Shown piece by piece: positions 45,302-54,822 of a DNA stretch of 64,000 nucleotides. A program made the position numbers and the translations under genes. Source of the stretch: Saprospiraceae bacterium UBA1994 (GTDB lineage Bacteria > Bacteroidota > Bacteroidia > Chitinophagales > Saprospiraceae); assembly GCA_002335865.1 (NCBI GenBank), contig DDCY01000009.1, forward strand, positions 124,001 through 188,000, in the 5' to 3' direction. Within the stretch, counting starts at the first letter, position 1; the number at the start of each line of letters is the position of its first letter. The notes below the pieces were generated by a model. It saw only the letters and a list, made by a program, of their open reading frames with translations, was not told the origin of the DNA and did not search any database.

Positions 45302-46749
45302 AATTGAAAATATATAAATCCATTGGGTGTCTGACTAGAGTACATTCCTATGCAGAACACAATTATAAAATAAAACATCCATCTGATGAAACGAGGACGA
45401 ATCAAAACTACACAATCCAAACCATGAGAAGAATTTCTAGAACTCCACTCAATAGAAAGCATAAACAAAATCATGACAACAGTACAAAGTGCGTTCCCCT
45501 TGTTCTGAATATCTGGAATAGATAAAATTGAACTGTCAAATATTCCACCTAAATAAATATACGCTTCACTCACACTATCGCTTCGAAAAAACACCCACAG
45601 CAATACTGTAAAACCAAAGGTAATTACGATTTGAAGCAACTCTATCAAAGAAGGTAATAATTTTGCTTCCGCCACTGTATTCAGATTATCTCTATTACGA
45701 TTAAATACGTAGAGTGGTATGTACAACGCAGCGTTAAGAAGTCCCCAAAAAATGAAAGTCCAATTAGCTCCATGCCAAAATCCACATATTATGAAAACAA
45801 TAAATACATTGCGTAATGTCATCACTTTACCTCCTCTACTTCCACCTAGTAGAATATAAACATAATCTCTGAACCAACTAGACAAAGAGATATGCCATCG
45901 CCTCCAAAACTCTGCGATGTCTCTAGAAAAATAAGGAAAGGCAAAATTCTGCATCAAATTAAATCCAAAAAGTCTTCCTGTGCCTATTGCTATATCTGAG
46001 TATCCTGAAAAATCACCATAAATCTGGAATGCAAAAAAGATAGCCCCTAATAACAAGGCGCTTCCTGAATATGCTGTAGGATCTGCGAACAACATATCTA
46101 CAAATACCGCACAGTTATCTGCAATGACCATTTTTTTAAATAAGCCCCAAAGTATCTGACGGAGGCCATCAACAGCCTTAGTATATTGAAAAGTCCTCTT
46201 CTTACTAAACTGAGGCAAAAAGTTAGTAGCCCTCTCAATAGGACCAGCTACCAACTGTGGAAAGAAACTCACATAAGCAAAGAAGGAAAATGGGTCTTCG
46301 CTTGGCTCTAACTTGCCTCGGTATACATCTATAGCATAACTCATAGTCTGAAAAGTATAAAAACTTATACCCACTGGAAGTATCCAATCTAATCTCGAAA
46401 ATATCAAACTGGACTCAAATAAAGAGAAAGCAAATTCAATATTATCAATAAAAAAATTAAAATATTTGAACACTCCTAATGTTCCTATATTTACGAATAG
46501 ACTGAAATAAAGTAAGTTCCTTTTACTTGATTGCTTTTTAGCTTTATATATCTTATTAGCAACTATGTAGTCAACAGTAGAGCTCAAAATTATCAATCCT
46601 AAGAACCTCCAATCCCACCATCCGTAAAAAATGTAACTTGCTAAAATTAAAAATGCATTCTGCAGTCGTAATGCATACTTACTTATACTCCAATATAATC
46701 CAAATACTAAAGGTAAAAATATAGCGAAATCGAATGAATCAAATAACAT
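45298..46749 (-). CDS. MBOAT family O-acyltransferase (AlgI/DltB-like)
   Basis: 483 residues, about ten or more transmembrane helices. Family signatures: FILASYIFYGWWDWRFL, GDFSGYSDIAIGTGRLFG, FWRRWHISLSSWFRDY and the catalytic His in CGFWHGANWTFI. It moves acyl groups from the cytoplasm to an exported glycan or other polymer. First of the tightly packed run MBOAT - SGNH - MOSC - M14. Confidence 0.93.
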   Translation of the reverse strand: MLFDSFDFAIFLPLVFGLYWSISKYALRLQNAFLILASYIFYGWWDWRFLGLIILSSTVDYIVANKIYKAKKQSSKRNLLYFSLFVNIGTLGVFKYFNFFIDNIEFAFSLFESSLIFSRLDWILPVGISFYTFQTMSYAIDVYRGKLEPSEDPFSFFAYVSFFPQLVAGPIERATNFLPQFSKKRTFQYTKAVDGLRQILWGLFKKMVIADNCAVFVDMLFADPTAYSGSALLLGAIFFAFQIYGDFSGYSDIAIGTGRLFGFNLMQNFAFPYFSRDIAEFWRRWHISLSSWFRDYVYILLGGSRGGKVMTLRNVFIVFIICGFWHGANWTFIFWGLLNAALYIPLYVFNRNRDNLNTVAEAKLLPSLIELLQIVITFGFTVLLWVFFRSDSVSEAYIYLGGIFDSSILSIPDIQNKGNALCTVVMILFMLSIEWSSRNSSHGLDCVVLIRPRFIRWMFYFIIVFCIGMYSSQTPNGFIYFQF

Positions 46750-46885
46750 TCGAATATGTATATATGAAAATTAATGCATTACCAATGTGATCCTTTTGTG
46801 GTCTAAGCAAACATCTCAAAAAACAAGATATATATGTATGAAGTACTGCTAATAAGCCGATAACTACAGAAATTACAATATCCAT
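46739..46885 (-). CDS. Possible small membrane peptide upstream of MBOAT
   Basis: ATG 46885 opens a 48-codon frame whose first half is hydrophobic (IVISVVIGLLAVLHTYI). Its stop overlaps the MBOAT start by 11 bases, so it could be a leader cistron. No family match and no promoter seen; it may be chance. Confidence 0.22.
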   Translation of the reverse strand: MDIVISVVIGLLAVLHTYISCFLRCLLRPQKDHIGNALIFIYTYSNVI

Positions 46886-46937
46886 ATTTCATGTTTTATT
46901 TAAATCCACAATTAGCCATCTACAAAATACTATAAAT

Positions 46938-49370
46938 TTATTCCTGTAAGAATTCTTCAAACGTAGGCAAACTCCTGTTCTCGCCTCGAAAATAAAAGAA
47001 AAATGCCCCTAAAGCAGCAACTAATAATAAAAGAGAGGCAATTAGACTAATCGTCTCTCCAATATAATAACTGCTCGGTTTGAACTCATATCTGATCTCA
47101 TGCTTTCCAGCAGGAATCTTCATAGCTCTTAGCGCATAGTTAGCCCTGATATGATCTACTTGTTGGCCATCTATATATGCCTGCCATCCATTATCTGGAC
47201 CATACCATATTTCTGAAAATACTCCTAATTGCTCAGAGGTAGAATTTGATGTATAGGAAATTTCATTAGGCGTATATTTTGTCAAACTAATACTACCATT
47301 TTTAGAAGGAGACATACCTCCTATATATGCGTCAAAATCACTATTGACTATCGCTGTTACAGCAGGATCAAATCCATTCAATTTTTCAAATTCTTCATTA
47401 GCATTAGCAGCAATATCAATCTGACTTACAAACCATGCATTACCCATTGCAGCCGGATTACGCTGTACTGCTGGTTTTCCATCTTGGCCAGCCACGATAA
47501 TATATTTGGCATTAAGCATATTCAATACAGACATATTGCCTCTTCCTATATGTCCTTGGATGAGATCATCGTACCGCTGCAATTTGGCAGGATGATATCC
47601 ACCTAATATTTTATGATGAAATGCTGGAATAGCACTGTTAAAAATATCTACAGTGGTATCATGTACCCGATAATGTGGATCTATATCAGCTAGAATTTGT
47701 TTATCAACAGCTCTTGGCTTAGAAGACGAATCTGCGTTTCGTGCATTAACAAAATCATCTGAACTTAAGTAAGACCTATCTATTTGATACAGATCAAAAA
47801 CACCAATAAAACCTACAACAGCCAACATAATAAGCGATGATACTTTTTCCTTAATATACAGCCATATAGCTCCAAATGAAATCATAATCAAAAGAGCCGT
47901 TCTAAAAGAAGATGATCTCAGTAATGAGAGCCTATCCTCCACTATAGCCTCTATAAGAATTGGATCCTGAAGTGATCTAGCATCATTAGGATGAGCAAAA
48001 TCTATAAACATAGGTCCAACAAGTGCAACTAAAATTGCAAGCCCTGCGGATAATACCAGTGCTAACAAAGCTGGTTTCTTGAAGTCAGTTTCTCTAGATT
48101 CTGATTGAGTCAATTTATAAAGTCCTAACATTCCCAATAGTGGAATAAATATAGTAGTTACACTCATTACAGAATTTGGCGTACGGAATTTGTTGAACAT
48201 TGGAAAATAATCAAATATCAATCTATTGATTACAGGGAAGTTTTTTCCCATTGATAGCATAAATGTAAGTAGAACTCCAGATACGATCCACCATTTCATT
48301 CTACCTTTGACAGAGAAAGCACCAAGCAAAAACAGAAAGAAAGCCACTGCTCCAAAATAAGATGGCCCACCTGTAAATGTAAGATCACCATGATACATAG
48401 GTGCTACGAACTCGCCACGTCTCTGAAGTTTCATAGCCAATGATGAGTCCTTACCTAATTTAGTAGCCCCACCACCACCAGCGGCATATGGTATCAATGA
48501 TGGCAACAGATCAATAGTACCATTACTCCACGACATTGCTCGTTCCCACTCCATTCCACCACCAGATCCAGTCGCACGATCTTCTCCAGCGTCTAATATG
48601 GCATTACCTCTTACTGTTTCTGGAGTATATTCTAATGTGGTCATGATACGCGATGCACTTGATGACAATGCCAGTATTGCACCTACAGCCAATACAGTTA
48701 GTGACTTCCACAAATGGGACATGTCTTTTGACTTTACCATTTTCACTACTTCTATTACAGTAAGAATACTCAGAATCATAGCCAAATAATAAGTCATCTG
48801 CAAGTGATTAACATATATATTAACACCGAGAAATAGACCAAAAATAGCTCCACCTAATAGATATCGCCTACGGAAAACTAATAGAACGCCAGCTATAATC
48901 ATTGGTGAACTCATAATGGAACGCACTTTACTCATATGTCCCGCCTCATACAAAATCATATGATTAGTCGATAATCCGAATAATATTGCACCTATCAAGC
49001 CAACCAATGGATTCACACCCATTATCATCATAAGTATATAGAAACCCAACATACCAAAAATGAAATACCCAATAGGCCTCGTTATCCCAAGATTCATAGC
49101 TCTCTCTACATATTTCAATAGATTATTTTTCTGCGGAGCAGAACTCTGGTAGGTAGGCATACCGCCAAACATACTTGTCGACCAGAGAACTGTTTCTCCA
49201 GTTTTACCTTGGTAATCCCTAGCTTCTGCCGACGCTCCCTTAAAGGAAATTACATCTCCTTGCACCAATTTCTTACCCTGAAATTGTGGTATGAAATAGA
49301 ATACTGACAAAAGTATTATTGCAGCAAAACTAATGATATGCGGTAAAGCAGATTTGATATCAAACTTCAT
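46938..49370 (-). CDS. YfhO family membrane protein
   Basis: 810 residues, about twelve to fourteen transmembrane helices, with a periplasmic C-terminal beta domain and a last helix near 775-795. The start has GKKLVQGDVISFKGASAEARD; the end has EIWYGPDNGWQAYIDGQ, typical of YfhO. The family is GT-C-like; B. subtilis YfhO glycosylates lipoteichoic acid. Here a role in cell-surface glycan assembly is plausible but unproven. Confidence 0.9.
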   Translation of the reverse strand: MKFDIKSALPHIISFAAIILLSVFYFIPQFQGKKLVQGDVISFKGASAEARDYQGKTGETVLWSTSMFGGMPTYQSSAPQKNNLLKYVERAMNLGITRPIGYFIFGMLGFYILMMIMGVNPLVGLIGAILFGLSTNHMILYEAGHMSKVRSIMSSPMIIAGVLLVFRRRYLLGGAIFGLFLGVNIYVNHLQMTYYLAMILSILTVIEVVKMVKSKDMSHLWKSLTVLAVGAILALSSSASRIMTTLEYTPETVRGNAILDAGEDRATGSGGGMEWERAMSWSNGTIDLLPSLIPYAAGGGGATKLGKDSSLAMKLQRRGEFVAPMYHGDLTFTGGPSYFGAVAFFLFLLGAFSVKGRMKWWIVSGVLLTFMLSMGKNFPVINRLIFDYFPMFNKFRTPNSVMSVTTIFIPLLGMLGLYKLTQSESRETDFKKPALLALVLSAGLAILVALVGPMFIDFAHPNDARSLQDPILIEAIVEDRLSLLRSSSFRTALLIMISFGAIWLYIKEKVSSLIMLAVVGFIGVFDLYQIDRSYLSSDDFVNARNADSSSKPRAVDKQILADIDPHYRVHDTTVDIFNSAIPAFHHKILGGYHPAKLQRYDDLIQGHIGRGNMSVLNMLNAKYIIVAGQDGKPAVQRNPAAMGNAWFVSQIDIAANANEEFEKLNGFDPAVTAIVNSDFDAYIGGMSPSKNGSISLTKYTPNEISYTSNSTSEQLGVFSEIWYGPDNGWQAYIDGQQVDHIRANYALRAMKIPAGKHEIRYEFKPSSYYIGETISLIASLLLLVAALGAFFFYFRGENRSLPTFEEFLQE

Positions 49371-49432
49371 AATAAGGACAACTTTATTTTAGTAAAAACA
49401 CCTCTAGTATTCTACACGCAAGGCATTGTTAA

Positions 49433-49440
49433 CAAAGTTA
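49433..49440 (-). promoter_or_regulatory. -7 element TAACTTTG for the YfhO gene
   Basis: TAnnTTTG match on the minus strand, inside the palindrome GTTAACAAAGTTAAC (49428-49442), 62 bases before the ATG. Confidence 0.4.
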
Positions 49441-49662
49441 ACTTTATTATGATATTAAGAAATATTATATGTGATAAATATTATTCCTTTAAAATTTACA
49501 ATTTCCGAAGTTTCATATTTAATCAAGAAACCTGACTCTACGTGTTCTAATACTGTTCCCTAAGAATGAATTCAAGATTGTAAAAACATGAATGTAACTA
49601 CATAAACCAGCTTCATAATTATCTGATACGCTTAATCATTATTGAATGACTAAAATCAAATC

Positions 49663-50427
49663 TTAAGACTGCGCCAAAGCGTCCACTATTTCTAAAAAAC
49701 CTCCAGCATCAAGTGAAGCACCACCTACTAATGCACCATCTACATCTGCGCCTCTAAATATATCAGCCGCATTAGTGGACTTCACAGAACCTCCATATAA
49801 AATGCTTAAATTATCTGCAATATCTGCAGATTTCTCTATGCCGATCATACTTCGGAGGGCTGCGTGCATCTCTTGAGCTTGACCAGGGCTAGCAGTTTCA
49901 CCAGTACCAATAGCCCAAATTGGCTCATATGCTATTATTATATTGGCCCATTTGTCATCCGATAAATGAAAGAGACTCTCTCTGATCTGCTCACTTACGT
50001 AAATTACATGATCTCCACTCTTCCGGATATCTAATGACTCACCACAGCAGAATATTGGTTGTAATCCATTAGCTAGTGCGGCATCTACTTTTTGGGCTAA
50101 CTGTTCATTATTTTCATAGAAGTATTGTCTACGTTCACTATGACCAATAACCACATATGGTACTGATATGGATGAAAGCATAGGTGCAGATATCTCACCA
50201 GTAAAAGCTCCAGACTGTTCTTGATGACAGTTTTGTGCTGCTACATCTATACCAAAAATATGTTTGAGCATATCTACACCATTTTTAAGATATATAGATG
50301 GTAATGCTAGTACAGTATGGATATCTCTAGGTAGATTGGTTGCTAAAATATCACGTATGAGCTGCAGAGCATCGTTGTTATTTTTATTCATCTTCCAATT
50401 ACCTGCTACAATCTTTCTTCTTGACAT
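49663..50427 (-). CDS. tpiA: Triosephosphate isomerase
   Basis: Interconverts glyceraldehyde 3-phosphate and dihydroxyacetone phosphate in glycolysis. 254 residues, full length. GNWKMNKN holds substrate-binding Asn and Lys, VIGHSERRQYF the catalytic His, AYEPIWAIGTGE the catalytic Glu, and LYGGSVKSTNAADI the phosphate-binding loop. Divergent from ppk1, with the two promoters about 40 bases apart. Confidence 0.98.
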   Translation of the reverse strand: MSRRKIVAGNWKMNKNNNDALQLIRDILATNLPRDIHTVLALPSIYLKNGVDMLKHIFGIDVAAQNCHQEQSGAFTGEISAPMLSSISVPYVVIGHSERRQYFYENNEQLAQKVDAALANGLQPIFCCGESLDIRKSGDHVIYVSEQIRESLFHLSDDKWANIIIAYEPIWAIGTGETASPGQAQEMHAALRSMIGIEKSADIADNLSILYGGSVKSTNAADIFRGADVDGALVGGASLDAGGFLEIVDALAQS

Positions 50428-50457
50428 TTGTATAATTTGAATATTTACTTATTACGA

Positions 50458-50465
50458 CAAAAATA
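50458..50465 (-). promoter_or_regulatory. -7 element TATTTTTG for tpiA
   Basis: TAnnTTTG match on the minus strand, 30 bases before the tpiA ATG at 50427. Confidence 0.5.
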
Positions 50466-50503
50466 CAAGGATAATTAAATCTGCATAGTCTTAGTATTGA
50501 TCT

Positions 50504-50511
50504 TATATTTG
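50504..50511 (+). promoter_or_regulatory. -7 element TATATTTG for ppk1
   Basis: TAnnTTTG match 36 bases before the ppk1 ATG at 50548. With the tpiA element it forms a compact divergent promoter region. Confidence 0.5.
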
Positions 50512-50547
50512 AAGAAAGAATAAGAACGAATATATTGAAAATAAGAT

Positions 50548-52644
50548 ATGACACCATATATACATAGAGACATTAGCTGGCTCGCCTTCAATTACAGAGT
50601 ACTACAAGAAGCTAAAGACAATTCTGTACCTCTCTACGAAAAAATCAAATTCTTAGCAATATACTCGTCCAACCTAGATGAATTCTTTAGAGTTCGTGTG
50701 GCAAATCACCGTAATATAGTGCGTGCAGGAAAGAAGACTAGAAAAAACTTGGATTTTGAACCGGAAAATATACTTACTGAGATTCTTAAAATTGTAAATG
50801 AGCAGCAAGAAGAGTTTAGTCAAATATTTGAGCAAAAAATTGTGACTGAACTTGCCAAGAATGATATGAATATTAAAAGGAGAAGAAAACTTTCTAATGT
50901 TCAAATTCAGTTTATCGAAGAATATTTTAACGAATATATGCTGCCATTTGTGCAGCCTGTACTTCTTGTAGATAAAAAAATACGACCATTCCTTAATAAT
51001 GCTTCCCTCTTTCTAGCACTCATCATGACTAGTACAGATAAAGCTAAAAAAGATGGATTCTATTATGCTATTGTCAAGGTACCATCAGATCATCTACCTA
51101 GATATCTAGAGCTCCCTACTACTAATGAATCAAAGAAAGATTTTATCATATTAGATGATATCGTAAGACACAACATACGTAATCTATTCCCAGGATATAA
51201 CATCCAAAATAGCCACTCCATAAAACTCACAAGGGATGCAGAGCTTTATATTGATGATGAATATAGCGGCGATTTAATAGAAAAAATTAAGAAGAGCCTA
51301 AACAAGAGAAGCATCGGAACTACATCACGATTAGTATACGATCGAAACATGCCAGATCATCTGCTATCTTTTTTAAAGAATGTATTCGAACTCGACGATT
51401 TCGATCTATTACCCGAAGGACGGTATCATAATAACTTTGATCTATTCAAATTTCCGTGGAGTGGTGAAAAACACCTCAAAGATAAACCGCAGCCACCACT
51501 CAAATTGGAAAGTATAGAAAATGCCGAATCTATCTTTGATGAGATAAAGAAAGGTGATATTTTAAACCATGTACCCTACCACAGTTATGAATCTGTGATC
51601 AAATTTTTTGAAGACGCTGCTACAGACCCAACTGTGACACATATCAAAATCATTCAATATAGAGTAGCTAAAATATCACGGATCATGGATGCACTGATAC
51701 TTGCAGTTAAGAATGGTAAACAGGTATCAGCATTTGTAGAGATCAAAGCGAGATTTGACGAAGCCGCAAATTTACAATGGGGAGAACGGCTAGAGAAGGC
51801 TGGTGTTGCTGTCAACTACAGTATCCCAGGACTCAAAGTACACTCTAAAATGAGTATTGTAAGACGTATCGAAAAGGATAAGGCCAAAATATACTGTTAC
51901 TTCAGTACGGGTAACTTTCACGAAGATACGGCTAGATTATACTCCGATATAGGAGTATTTACGGCAGATAAGAATCTGACAAGCGAAGCGACAAGAGTAT
52001 TCTCTTATCTAGAGACTAAAAATAGACCACCAAAACCATTTAAGTATCTTGCTGTAGGCCAGTTTAATCTGAAGCCTATGTTACTTAATCTGATAACCTA
52101 TGAAACCTCTCAGGCAGAGAAAGGTAAAACTGCACAAATCATACTGAAGATGAATAGTCTACAGGATAGCGAGATGATAGCTGCTTTATACAAAGCAAGC
52201 AAAAAAGGTGTAGAGATAAAACTAATCATCAGAGGTATATGCTCACTTGTACCTGGTATAGCAAAATTCAGTGAGAATATAGAAGCCATTTCAATAGTTG
52301 ATAGATATTTGGAACACTCTAGGATATTCTATTTCCATCATAGTGGTGACGAACTCACATACTTGTCGTCAGCGGATTGGATGGTACGTAATCTACATCA
52401 TAGAATAGAGACTATCTTTCCAATATTGAATCAAAATATAAAAAATACTATAAAAGATTTATTGCATATCCAACTCAATGATAACGTCAAAGCTAGAATT
52501 ATAGATGTGAAGAAAAATAATTCCTATATACGAGATACTACTGACTTAGCGATCCGCTCACAAGTAGAATCATATTATTACTTTAAAAGAAAACTAGAGG
52601 AAGAGAAAGCTAAGAGGGAAAAGGAACGAGATTCGATTGATTGA
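50548..52644 (+). CDS. ppk1: Polyphosphate kinase 1
   Basis: Makes polyphosphate from ATP. 698 residues in the PPK1 order: N domain (DISWLAFNYRVLQEA; IYSSNLDEFFRVRVA), head, and two phospholipase D-like domains. The phospho-accepting His is in KVHSKM (about 431-436), with TGNFHEDTARLYSD just after; the second His region is FYFHHSGD near 596. Charged C-terminus. Followed directly (0-6 bases) by the thrA relic, so the relic's present 5' end may come from a deletion. Confidence 0.96.
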   Translation: MTPYIHRDISWLAFNYRVLQEAKDNSVPLYEKIKFLAIYSSNLDEFFRVRVANHRNIVRAGKKTRKNLDFEPENILTEILKIVNEQQEEFSQIFEQKIVTELAKNDMNIKRRRKLSNVQIQFIEEYFNEYMLPFVQPVLLVDKKIRPFLNNASLFLALIMTSTDKAKKDGFYYAIVKVPSDHLPRYLELPTTNESKKDFIILDDIVRHNIRNLFPGYNIQNSHSIKLTRDAELYIDDEYSGDLIEKIKKSLNKRSIGTTSRLVYDRNMPDHLLSFLKNVFELDDFDLLPEGRYHNNFDLFKFPWSGEKHLKDKPQPPLKLESIENAESIFDEIKKGDILNHVPYHSYESVIKFFEDAATDPTVTHIKIIQYRVAKISRIMDALILAVKNGKQVSAFVEIKARFDEAANLQWGERLEKAGVAVNYSIPGLKVHSKMSIVRRIEKDKAKIYCYFSTGNFHEDTARLYSDIGVFTADKNLTSEATRVFSYLETKNRPPKPFKYLAVGQFNLKPMLLNLITYETSQAEKGKTAQIILKMNSLQDSEMIAALYKASKKGVEIKLIIRGICSLVPGIAKFSENIEAISIVDRYLEHSRIFYFHHSGDELTYLSSADWMVRNLHHRIETIFPILNQNIKNTIKDLLHIQLNDNVKARIIDVKKNNSYIRDTTDLAIRSQVESYYYFKRKLEEEKAKREKERDSID

Positions 52645-53333
52645 CTTTTAAGTTATGCAATTATCAATACTGCGAGAGAAAAGAATTGCAATTTGTAATA
52701 TGAAACTGCTGTAGGAGCTGCATTAACGATTATCAAAACTATCCAAGACATAATCCTAAGCGGTGATAATATCAATAGAATCCAAGCAGTACTAAGCGGT
52801 ATTCTAAATTTCATATCCAACAAATAGAATACTACTGTACCTTTCACTGACATAGTGAGACAATCCAAAAATGAAGAATATACAGAACCTAATCCATTAA
52901 TAGATTTGGGTGATACATATGTAATGAGAAAGATCCTCATCTTATCTAGAGAGACTCGATATATCAAAGAGATGTCAGATGTGAGTTTCAATGGATTCTT
53001 TCCAGAAAGCGTAGCTAATGCTACAGATAATAATATCATGTTTACAGTAATGCTTCTCCTTGAAGATCACTTTGTAGCTTTTTATCATAAATCCAATGAA
53101 ATTGGTAACAGACTCATATTTTTCGCTAAATTAAATTAAAGTAATCTAACTCTGATAACTCAAAGAAATTTCTCCAGAAAGTCCATTTTTTTACCTAAAA
53201 GTGAAGGATAATTTCGTAGCTATACATCTAGATATATATTAATAAACTGATCAACATCAAAGGTGATGGAGCAGGAACAGAGATCACTGCTAGTGGAATA
53301 TTTTCGAATGTTATAAAAGTGATTAAAATTTAA
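52645..53333 (+). pseudogene. thrA: Decayed thrA remnant: homoserine dehydrogenase part
   Basis: The + strand reads as the C-terminal half of a homoserine dehydrogenase of the bifunctional ThrA type. One frame gives SYAIINTAREKNC, stop at 52696, then YETAVGAALTIIKTIQD and RIQAVLSGILNFISN, stop at 52825, then EYTEPNPLIDLGDTYVMRK, ETRYIKEMSDVSFNGFFPES and EDHFVAFYHKSNEIGNRL, ending at 53139. After frame changes come YTSRYILIN (about 53220) and KGDGAGTEITASGIFSNV, with a final stop at 53331. All follow the known order of the family (YETxVGAG; GxxSGTLN; EPxxDLxGxDxxRK; GAGAGxExTASG). The aspartokinase and NAD-binding parts are absent. thrC starts 9 bases later. Confidence 0.88.
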
Positions 53334-53342
53334 TAAACATCT

Positions 53343-54620
53343 ATGATTTATATCAATACTAAAGACACTAGTGAGGTAGTAAGCTTTCGTCAAGCGACGC
53401 TCAATGGATTGGCTAGCCAAGGTGGGCTGTATGTACCAAAGTCGATTCCTGCGTTAGAGACAGAGTGGATAGATAATATCGAAAACTACTCAGATCATGA
53501 TATTGGTTTTCATGTCATGAGACAGCTTATAGGAACAGAATCTTTATCAGATTCAGAATTGAAACAAATAGTTACTGAGACTTTAGCATTCGATATCCCC
53601 TTAGTAGATCTCGGTGATCGTGTCAATGTGTTGGAGCTTTTCCACGGACCTACACTATCCTTCAAAGATGTAGGTGCTCGATTTATGTCTCGATGTTTAG
53701 GGCAATTTAGTAACGAAGATGAAGTAAACGTATTAGTCGCTACCTCCGGTGATACGGGTAGTGCTGTAGCAAGTGGATTCTTTGGAGTAGAAGGAGTCAA
53801 AGTTACTATTCTATTTCCCAAAGGTAAAGTGAGTAAATTCCAAGAATATCAGATGAGTTCGCTTGGTCATAATATTATAGCTGTAGAAGTAGATGGTACA
53901 TTTGACGATTGCCAATCATTGGTGAAGCAAGCTTTCCAAGATATAAAGCTGAATAAGAAGTATTCACTAAGTAGCGCAAATTCTATAAATGTAGCGCGGC
54001 TATTACCACAGTCACTCTATTACTTCTTAGCTTATAAACAGATGAAGCAAAGAGGTATAGCACAAGAAATAGTAATATCTGTACCAAGTGGCAACTTCGG
54101 TAACATCACAGCCGGAATACTAGCCAAAAAGATGGGCCTACCTATCAAGAGATTTGTGGCTGCTAATAATGCCAATGATACATTCTACCAATATATCCAA
54201 ACTAGTAATTGGCAAACAAAGCCCTCAGTACAAACAATCTCTAATGCTATGGATGTAGGTGCACCTAGTAATTTTGATCGTATACTTTATTTCTATAATA
54301 ATGATTACCAAACTATATGTCGTGAAATTTCTTCACAAACCTACTCTGACGATGAGACATTGAAAAGGATGAAGTCATTTTATTTGGCTAAGAACTATGT
54401 ATTAGATCCACATGGTGCAGTTGGATTATTAGCTTTAGAAGACCACTTAAATGATTCAGAGCAAGGAATCTTCCTAGCTACCGCTCACCCCAAGAAATTT
54501 GAATCTGTGGTAGTGCACGCGATTCCTGGCTATCCTATTGAACTAATAGATTTGAATGGATGTAAGAAGTCCTTAATTGCGAATAATTATGAAGCATTTG
54601 TTGGGGTGATGGGATCATAA
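53343..54620 (+). CDS. thrC: Threonine synthase
   Basis: Turns O-phosphohomoserine into threonine; PLP enzyme. 425 residues, full length, no stop or shift. The start segment RQATLNGLASQGGLYVPKSIP is typical. The PLP-binding Lys is in GPTLSFKDVGARFM (about residue 107), ATSGDTGSAVASGF binds phosphate, and VPSGNFGNITAG follows. The gene directly upstream is the thrA relic and no thrB lies between, although the usual order in this phylum is thrA-thrB-thrC. It is thus intact while its upstream partner has decayed; its own promoter is not obvious. Confidence 0.96.
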   Translation: MIYINTKDTSEVVSFRQATLNGLASQGGLYVPKSIPALETEWIDNIENYSDHDIGFHVMRQLIGTESLSDSELKQIVTETLAFDIPLVDLGDRVNVLELFHGPTLSFKDVGARFMSRCLGQFSNEDEVNVLVATSGDTGSAVASGFFGVEGVKVTILFPKGKVSKFQEYQMSSLGHNIIAVEVDGTFDDCQSLVKQAFQDIKLNKKYSLSSANSINVARLLPQSLYYFLAYKQMKQRGIAQEIVISVPSGNFGNITAGILAKKMGLPIKRFVAANNANDTFYQYIQTSNWQTKPSVQTISNAMDVGAPSNFDRILYFYNNDYQTICREISSQTYSDDETLKRMKSFYLAKNYVLDPHGAVGLLALEDHLNDSEQGIFLATAHPKKFESVVVHAIPGYPIELIDLNGCKKSLIANNYEAFVGVMGS

Positions 54621-54822
54621 GTTTAATTCCTAAAAATACATGACTGGATCCTCAAACCCTTCAAGGACATCGAAAGATGCAGATTGTAATTTTTAGTAGA
54701 TATTATTTGTCTAATATTAGACATAAAATCCTGCTCGTATATATCAATGCACTTCCAAACAATTCCCTACCTTAACCAAACAATTATTGCGGATATCTAT
54801 TAGGTAATTATCAATTAATAAC

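Noticed and set aside
52653..53039. A 128-codon minus-strand frame between ppk1 and thrC
   Set aside because: The + strand of the same bases reads as homoserine dehydrogenase pieces in the correct order, so the minus frame is a shadow.
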